Assembly (NCBI GenBank): GCA_030278955.1
Contig: JAOANR010000002.1
Coordinates: forward strand, 19,206,057-19,270,056
Origin: Hygrophila difformis
Taxonomy: Eukaryota > Streptophyta > Magnoliopsida > Lamiales > Acanthaceae
Length of the DNA: 64,000 nt
Reading direction: 5' to 3'
The first letter of the stretch is position 1. Every line of letters starts with the position of its first letter. This document shows positions 56,914 through 64,000 of the stretch, in pieces. Under the pieces are notes generated by a model. The model did not search any database. It was given only the letters and a program-made list of their open reading frames with translations, and had not been told where the DNA came from. Both the position numbers and the translations under genes were made by a program.

Positions 56914-58881
56914 TTATGATCTGATCTGAACAGAGTCTAACAAATAAGGTTCATCCCAAATAAAATATTTAGCGTCAGTTTTAAATTTTTGTTTTTGGCT
57001 ATGCCATTTTAAATGATCAGGAATTACACCACATGCTAAATAATTCACAAAATCAGCAAACCACGGATCAGAGGAAGTGTTATTTATTAAATACAAATTT
57101 CCATCAGGAAATGTATCATTAATTAATCTTTCTTCCCCTTTTTCATGCTCAAGTCTAGATAGATGATCAGCTACAGGATTCTCATCTCCTTTTTTATCTT
57201 TAATTTCCAAGTCAAATTCCTGTAACAATAATACCCATCTAATTAACCGTGGTTTAGCATCCTTCTTTGCAAACAGATATTTAATAGCAGCATGATCAGT
57301 GTAAACTACAGTTTTAGAGCCTATCAGATATGGTCTAAACTTTTCACATGCATAAACAACAGATAAAAGTTCTTTTTCAGTGGTGGCATAATTTCTCTGT
57401 GCAGTATTTAAAGCCTGACTAGCATAATAAATAACATGAAGTTTCTTATCCTTTCGTTGACCCAGTACTGCTCCAACAGGAAAGTCACTGGCATCACTCA
57501 TGATCTCAAATGGCAAATTCCAGTCAGGTGGCTGAATAATTGGTGCTGTCACCAATGCTTCCTTGATCCTATTGAACGCCTCAATACACTCGTCAGTAAA
57601 GTCAAACTCGACATCCTTACATAGCAGCTTAAACAGAGGTAATGCAATTTTTGAAAAATCTTTTATGAACCTTCGATAAAATCCAGCATGTCCCAAAAAA
57701 CTTCTCAAAGTTTTTAAATTATTAGGAGGTGGAATTTTTGCAATTACTTCCACTTTAGCCATATCAACTTCAATGCCATTTTTAGAAATCCTATGTCCTA
57801 AGACAATACCTTCATTAACCATAAAATGACATTTTTCCCAATTAAGAACTAAATTTGACTCTTCACATCTAATCAGAACTTTTTCCAAGTTAATTAAGCA
57901 CTTCTCAAAATCAGACCCGAATACAGAAAAATTATCCATAAATACTTCAATGCATGTCTCAATTAAATCAGAAAATATAGACATCATGCATCTCTGAAAT
58001 GTAGCTGGAGCATTACACAAATCAAATGGCATTCTTCTATATGCAAATGTACCGTAAGGACATGTAAATGTAGTTTTATCTTGATCCTCAGGTGCAATTG
58101 GAACTTGATTATAACCAGAATAGCCATCTAAAAAGCAATAAAACTCACGACCAGCTAAACGCTCTAGCATTTGATCAATAAAAGGCAATGGAAAATGATC
58201 TTTCCTAGTCTTATCATTCAATCTCCTATAATCAATGCATACACGCCATCCAGTAGTAGGTCTAGTAGGTACTAGTTCACCATTTTCATTTCTAATCACA
58301 GTCATACCTCCCTTTTTAGGCACTACTTGAACTGGACTCACCCACTGACTATCAGAGATAGGATAGATAATACCTGCATCGAGTAGTTTAATAACCTCTG
58401 ATCTTACAGCTTCTTGAAGATGTGGATTCAATCTCCTTTGGGGCTGTCTCACTGGCTTGTCATCATCCTCCATGTAAATCCGGTGTGTACACAATGCTGG
58501 ACTCAGTCCCTTGATGTCAGCTATCGTCCAACCTATTGCTCTAACATGCTTACTCAACACTTAGGTTAATGCATTTAATTGATCATCATTTAATTTATTA
58601 CTTGCAATAACAGGTAAAGTATCATTCTTACCAAGAAAAACATACCTCAAATGTGATGGCAGCTCTTTCAATGTCAATGTAGGTGGCTTTTCAACAGACG
58701 GGACTAACTTGGATTCTTCTATTGCACATGTTACTTGCACAGGTAATCCTCCCTCACACTTACTTTCAGCTAAGTCCTCACAACTCTCCACTAACTGCTC
58801 AAATTTCCTATAGGGATCATGTCTAACAAAGAACTCTCTCTCAATCACCTCATCCTCCTGATAGATAGCTGTGACTCTATT
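56914..58881 (-). pseudogene. pol: Reverse transcriptase-RNase H of element B
   Basis: The frame follows the protease frame but is broken by a TGA at 58882-58884 and a TAA at 58561-58563. RT motifs are [24 protein letters not shown] and the catalytic box, which reads FMDNF instead of FMDDF. A conserved Gly of PFGL is Asp. Both are G to A on the coding strand. RNase H begins [14 protein letters not shown] with [10 protein letters not shown]. After about 56945 a missing base ends the frame at 56914. Catalytically dead as written. Confidence 0.88.
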
Positions 58882-59655
58882 TCACGGGTAGGTGTCAGAA
58901 CTAGCGTGTTGTGTTTTAGTTGTCTTAGAAATGTCAAACAACACTTGTTCATTACCTACTTTAAGTGTAATTTTACCATCATCCATATCAACCATAGCCC
59001 TACCAGTTTGCAAAAATGGTCTACCTAAAATCAGAGGAATATCAATGTCTTTTTCCATATCAAGAACAACAAAGTCGACAGGGAAAATGAAACTCTCTAC
59101 TTGAACAAGAACGTCTTCTACAATGCCTAAAGGAGTCCTAATAGATCTATCAGCAAGCTGTAGCTGCATCCTAGTAGGCTTCACAACTCCTACTCCTAGT
59201 TCTCTAAAGACATGCAAAGGCATCAGATTAATACTAGACCCGAGATCACACAGAGCTTTATTGAATTCTTTAGTGCCAATAATGCACGGAATAGTATAAC
59301 TCCCAGGATCTTTTTGTTTAATAGGTTGCCTTCTTTGTAAAATTGCACTGCATTCCCCTGTCAGTGTCACTTTCTCTTCATCATCAACACTCCTCTTTTT
59401 TGATAGAATTTCTTTTAAAAACTTAGCATACACAGGCATTTGTGCAATGGCATCAGAGAAAGGAATATCAATTCTTAAATTCTTAAAGACTTCTAAGAAT
59501 TTATCATAGTCTTTATCTTCCTTAGCCTTTTTAAGACGCTGTGGATATGGAATAGGTGGCTGATAAGGCTTGACTGGGACAGCAGACTTTCCTTTACCCT
59601 TATCCTGTTCAACTCTAAGTTTCACACTCTCCTTAGGGTCATCAGTGTTTTTATG
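58882..59655 (-). pseudogene. Protease region of element B
   Basis: Lys-rich linker, then aspartic protease with CDLGSSINLMPL and PLILGRPFLQTGRAMVDMDDG, as in Athila elements. It is separated from gag by a TAG at 59656-59658 in the same frame and from RT by the TGA at 58882-58884. The protease core is uninterrupted. Confidence 0.85.
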
Positions 59656-61403
59656 CTAAGTTTCTTTCTCTATATCCTCATTTTGATCATCTACAGCATC
59701 AGCTAGAATCTCTGGATCATCTAAGGTAGGGTAAGGATTGGGTAATTCCTTTTTGTTCCTTAAAGTGATTGCTTTACATTGCTCTTTTGGATTAGGATCA
59801 GGCATGCTTGGTAGTGTTCCTTGCTGTCTATTTGAAGTATCCCTAGCAATTTGACCAACTTGTACTTCTAAATTTCTCATTGAGGCTTGCATTTGCTGAA
59901 TTGTTTGTTGTTGAGACACGATTGTGCTCATTAATTCTTTTAAATTGACCTCATCACTTCCTTGGTTTTGTTGCAGCTGTTGTTGAGGTTGAAAGTTCCT
60001 AGGCTGTTGGTTAGGGTAAAAAGGTTGATTTTGATTTCTGTTTTGATTATAGTTTTGGTTTTGATTTTGGTTTTGAAAATTCTGGTTTTGATTTGGATTT
60101 TGATTTGGGTAATTTTGATTTTGGTTTTGTGGATAAGATTGACGGTTGTTTTGTGGATAGGTGTTTTGTTGAAATTGAGAATTCTGATTTGGATAAAAGT
60201 TTTGATTTTGAGGACGGTTTTGGTTGTAGTTTTGCTGCCTATTTCCCATGTAGTTCACATCTTCCACTTGCTCCTCAGTCCCCTCACACTGCATAGTCTC
60301 TTGAAGCCCTTGATCAAGCAAGTGACAGGCTGATGACTCGTGAGGTCCATGACAAATACCGCATCTCACAACTTTAGCTTGACCTTTCTTAAGTGTAGAA
60401 ACCTCCCTCATCAAAGCATCCAATTTAGAATCTATAGCAACTGCCTTTTCTACCTCGTAGATTCCTCCTTTTGTTTTATTTCTAGCATTTTTCTTACCAG
60501 GAAATTTTTTCATGTTAGAAATCTTTTTCTCTATGATTTCCTTAGCTCTAGAGGGTCCTATAGACAGAAAAGAATCTCCCGCTGCTGCATCCAACAAATT
60601 CCTCCAATGATCAATCAGTCCATTGTAAAAGAAGTGCATCTGCTGCCAATCCTCAAAGCCGTGATTCGGGCATCTCGCCAATAGAGTGTTATATCTATCC
60701 CATGCTTCAAGTAAAGTTTCTCCCTCATCTTGCACGAATTCTTTGATTTTTTTCTTGTAATTTAATAACTTTGGATGGTGGAAAGAATTGTTCTAAGAAA
60801 GCTTCTAACATTTTATCCCAAGTAGTGACATCCCTTAATTGAAGTGAGCTGTACCAAGTTTTAGCTTTATCTCTGAGTGAAAACGAGAACAATCTCAACT
60901 TAATGTCATCACCAGTAACACCATTTATTTTCACTGTATCATAATAGTCCAGAAAGTTCCTTATGTGTTCTACAGCATCATTAGTAGGTGATCCATTATA
61001 TTGATTAGCTTGAACCATTGTGATTAGTGCAGGCTGAAGGGTAAAGCTTAAAGCATCTACATCTGGCCTTGGAGTTCTATTAAGCAGATTTCCACTAGTT
61101 CCTTGTAAGTGTTCTTCAATGGTCATTCAGCTTGATCATCGTGCTCAGAATCACCACCGTTACCTCCATTATTACCCTGATTATCATTATTATTCGCTGC
61201 CATGTTTAACCTATTGAACTGAGCAACTAATTGATTAGTTTGAATTGTTGAAACTCCAGTCGTTGGAGATAGTATTCTTCATCAGAGGATGAATTAATTA
61301 AAATTTCCAACTGAGCTGGTCTCCTACGTTTCCCTAATCTAATCGCTCTAAGAGTACGCTCAATTTCAGGATCATAAGTTATTTCTGCTTGTTTGCTTCG
61401 CAC
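59656..61403 (-). pseudogene. gag: gag of element B (several frameshifts)
   Basis: The N-terminus resembles D gag (ITYDPEIERTLRAI near 61370) but begins at a GTG where an ATG would be expected, and leaves frame near 61250. A second piece starts at the ATG at 61203 (MAANNNDNQGNN), and the capsid piece is open from 61126 (FTLQPALITMVQ, LRLFSFSLRDKAKTWYSSL). A run of seven A (near 60749) shifts the frame again. Then come LLARCPNHG, FYNGLIDHWRNLLDAAA, a zinc knuckle CGICHGPHESSAC and a long Asn/Gln repeat tract ending at the TAG at 59656. At least three shifts, so it is non-functional. Confidence 0.82.
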
Positions 61404-61510
61404 TGCAAATATTAAATAAAAATAAAATAAAATAAGTAACAGTTAAATTAATATTTAGCTTAATAAATTTAAATTAATAAACTAAAAACAATTAAAAATT
61501 CACAACAAAT
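61404..61510 (-). other. Leader of element B
   Basis: A/T-rich leader between the primer site and gag; it ends in TTTGCAG directly before the gag frame, which could be a splice acceptor. Confidence 0.4.
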
Positions 61511-61528
61511 TCCCCGGCAACGGCGCCA
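61511..61528 (-). other. Primer-binding site (tRNA-Asp), element B
   Basis: The + strand reads TCCCCGGCAACGGCGCCA, the 3' end of plant tRNA-Asp, six bases from the LTR. Identical to the site in D, a trait of Athila-type elements. Confidence 0.92.
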
Positions 61529-61534
61529 AAAACT

Positions 61535-63695
61535 TGATGGGTGATTTTCACTACTCATATTTTACCACAAGCGGATGGTTGTCATCAAGTAATAAAAACC
61601 GGTGAATACCGGGTCGAATCCACAGGGAATTTCAGAATATTATTTCATTCCGGAGAAATTTTAATTGTTCTTTAGTTCATTAATTATATATATTATATTT
61701 AAAAAGATTTTGATTGATTCTAATGGTGATTTAATTAAAAATAGTGACATTAAATTTAAAATAAAGCAAATTAAAATTATATTTAGTAAAGATATAAATG
61801 GGAGATGCTTGTAATATTTTAAATATTGCAATCTTTATATAAAATAGAAATTGCATATTGACTTAGCATTTTCCAATGTCTAAAAAGATCAATTTCTTAA
61901 AATTAATTATTTTATAAAGATTAAAAATATTACAATCTACTAATAATCAAATTATGCTTAAACGGATTTCATGGAAGTTGATTAAATTATCTAACATTCT
62001 GCAATCATTATTCTATGCCTAAATTTGAGTCTTTCCCAAGCTTACAAATTTTCTTATAGCAATTAAAAGGCACTTTTCATTTCCCAAATCATTGTGCACA
62101 TGCCAGAATCCATTTACAATGTAATTTATTCCCAATTCTGGTACTAAAATATTAATTCTACTTTTTATCTCCCGATTTAGCAAAGTAGAAGTCACAGAAT
62201 TTGGATTCTAACATTTAATTATGCAGAATAAGTGTAAATAATTTAACAGTTATGGTAAAATAATAACAAAACATGGTAAACTGAAATTAATTAACAATAT
62301 TAGAATGCAGATAGATTAGGATTAATGCCAGATTACTAAAAATAGGGAATTAAGATTGATCGATCATTTCAGGCTTTAGCAGATTAATAATTTGGATAGC
62401 AGATTTAAAATTACAGATTCCAGTCTAATCGATTAAAAGCAAATTACACCAAAACATAAAATTTCACTTCTATACTTCAGGCAGAATGGCGCTTAAATCA
62501 GATTAGACAGATTTTATAATGCTAACAGATTAATCGTTCAATCCAGATTCAGCAGATAAAATAGCAGATTCAAGATTTCCATCCAAACCTAATCATCGAT
62601 CAAACTCTGGCATACAATACATGATTCTAATACATATTCTAATAATTCAAACAGATTAATCCAGATTACAGAATTAAACATCGACATATTATATTACTTC
62701 CATAAAAGATGAATTCGTACTTCAAAGTGATTCTGAACTCCCGTTCTAGAACACTTCTAACACGAACAATACAGAAATCCGTCTACAAATTAAGAACATG
62801 ATAGCAGATTACATTTAGAGGCAAATTCAATTCATTACAAAGCAAGAAAAAGAAAGGCAACACCTATGATAAGAAGAACTCGATCAGAACAGCATTCTGG
62901 CCAATTCCTCCGGCTTGATTTTGTGTTTCCGGCCTTCTTCTCCCATTTTCCAGATGATTTCAGAGTGTTTCTGTCGAATATGTGTGTCTGGCTTGTGAAG
63001 AATGAAGAGAAAATGGTGTTTAAAACCGAGTTCGGGAGGTTAAGAAACTGCTCAACCGCGACTGTGGCGCAAAAAGTGGCGCTCGGAAGAGGTTTTCGGC
63101 GCCACCAAGGAGCTGCGGCGCATACGAAGATTTTCCGAATTTTTGAAAGTGGCACAAAAAGTGGCGCAGAAAGGCACTTTTATGCGCCGCCAAGAAGGTG
63201 CGGTGCATTCTGACAATTTCCTAAATTTTACCCTGCGGCGCATTTTGTGGCGCTCCTGAGCACTTTTAGGCGCCACCAAGCTATTGTGGCGCATCCTGAA
63301 GCTTTTTCCATCCGAAATTTTCCCAAGTGTTGAGGTGGCGCATAAAGTGGCGCTGGAGAGCATTTTTATGCGCCGCCATGCCTATGTGGCGCATTCTGGA
63401 GCCTTCCAGTGTTGGAAATTCCGAATTTTGCATTCTTTGGCCTCCGAACATCTTCTTTCTTCATTTTAATGCCTGAAACATCATTGTAATGCATTGGAAT
63501 TGCCAAAGTCTTATTATAAAGCATAAAACACGGTAAATTGGGCTCGGATAAGCTCAATTTAACCGGTCTTATTAATATTTACACATCACATGAAATATAC
63601 ACTAAAAAGCAGTAAAATAGGGTCTCATGCATGCAATTTAGATTCATTTTAACATAATTTAAGCTTATTTAAATGTGGTTTCACAGGGTGCATCA
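61535..63695 (-). repeat. 5' LTR of element B (2,161 bp)
   Basis: Partner of 11313-13472. A GGCGCC array lies at 63064-63394. A weak TATA-like TTTTAAA (minus strand, 63019-63025) follows the array in element orientation by about 40 bp. The rest is A/T-rich. It is followed on the right by the AGCCT duplication. Confidence 0.95.
63064..63394. repeat. GGCGCC palindrome array in the B 5' LTR (about 4 units)
   Basis: Same four units as at 12841-13171 with a handful of substitutions. In element orientation it lies just upstream of the presumed transcription start. Confidence 0.85.
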
Positions 63696-63700
63696 AGCCT

Positions 63701-64000
63701 GCAGTTAACCAAGGTGTCATGGCTATGATCCATAGGCACCAACAAAATTGTTACATTCAAAAGTTATGATTAGCTAAATATGATTACTCTAAATGTCACA
63801 CGATTACTCTAAAAGAATAATCCTATCATGAGTCCAGTGGAATACAAAAGTGCAGGGATAAATATGGTCAAAAGGAGTAGTAGAAACTATATTTAGTATT
63901 TCATTATTTAAGAGAAGTCAGGTCTCAAACCAGGATCTTGTTCCAACATCGTTCAAGGTGGTCTACAAGCTTTGGATGGATGTGTTTTCGAATAATTGGT
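63701..64000. other. Flank to the right of element B
   Basis: It is contiguous with 11113-11312 before B inserted. A/T-rich, no open frame of note, no similarity to the elements in the window. Host sequence or an unrecognised repeat. Confidence 0.4.

Larger units (their letters stand above)
11313..63695 (-). mobile_element. Element B: giant Athila-like gypsy element hosting elements C and D
   Basis: LTRs at 11313-13472 and 61535-63695 begin TGATGGGTG and end GTGCATCA. They are flanked by AGCCT on both outer sides (11308-11312, 63696-63700), so the 52.4 kb between them is one insertion plus later guests. On the minus strand the order is 5' LTR, tRNA-Asp primer site, gag, protease, RT-RNase H, integrase (split by C), palindrome array, ORF-a (split by D), palindrome array, ORF-b, polypurine tract, 3' LTR. 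Its own length is about 17.9 kb. By eye the LTRs differ at about 31 positions (about 1.4%). Several stops and frameshifts make it non-autonomous. Confidence 0.93.

Noticed and set aside
61511..61528. Classifying B and D as Ogre/Tat elements because of their size
   Set aside because: The primer site matches tRNA-Asp and gag-pol lies in one frame without an ORF before gag, which fits Athila better; a domain-based tree would settle it.

Overview
The window is a plant nuclear repeat region: almost every base belongs to Ty3/gypsy LTR retrotransposons nested inside one another. Plant markers are the chromovirus polyprotein with a C-terminal chromodomain, Athila-type elements primed by tRNA-Asp, a plant-type F-box gene with a GT-AG intron, and LTRs of 2 to 5 kb. 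It is probably a dicot, but no intact single-copy host gene identifies the species.

Layout. (1) 1-639 is a broken reverse transcriptase of family T (Tekay-like chromovirus). It runs straight into element A (640-11112, + strand), another family-T copy. A lacks matching target-site duplications, which fits recombination between A and the older element it landed in. (2) 11113-11312 is unassigned flank. (3) 11313-63695 is one giant minus-strand Athila-like element, B. It has 2.16-kb LTRs and an AGCCT target-site duplication on both sides, and is about 17.9 kb once its guests are removed. B holds two insertions. Element D (18767-42103, minus strand, TSD GCTGA) lies in B's 3' ORF-a. Element C (45196-56378, + strand, family T, TSD CCATT) lies in B's integrase, between two catalytic residues. 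(4) 63701-64000 is flank that continues the sequence left of B.

Element D is the most unusual part. It has 4.95-kb LTRs, a single gag-pol frame of 1,924 codons broken by only two stop codons, and a two-exon F-box gene between pol and the 3' LTR. Its gag-proximal LTR is cut off after 425 bp and followed by a second copy of 2.07 kb of B flank plus a complete LTR. This is the expected result of a tandem duplication followed by solo-LTR formation. The edge of the D LTR also contains degenerate repeats of the primer-binding site plus LTR start.

The strongest candidate for an undescribed system is regulatory. B and D each carry their own family of palindrome clusters: GGCGCC-type words in B, and AATTCGAATT words in D, often doubled to a perfect 20-bp palindrome. 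In each element these arrays occur in the LTR just upstream of the presumed promoter, and again just upstream of each gene in the 3' region (both 3' ORFs of B, the F-box gene of D). The 3' genes have their own leaders, and some have introns. This suggests internal promoters under the same element-specific control as the LTR.

By eye, LTR pairs differ by about 0.5% (D), 0.7% (C) and 1.4% (B), which agrees with the nesting order. No coding frame is fully intact except the small pre-gag ORF of C and the inferred F-box gene; C is one single-base frameshift from an open polyprotein.
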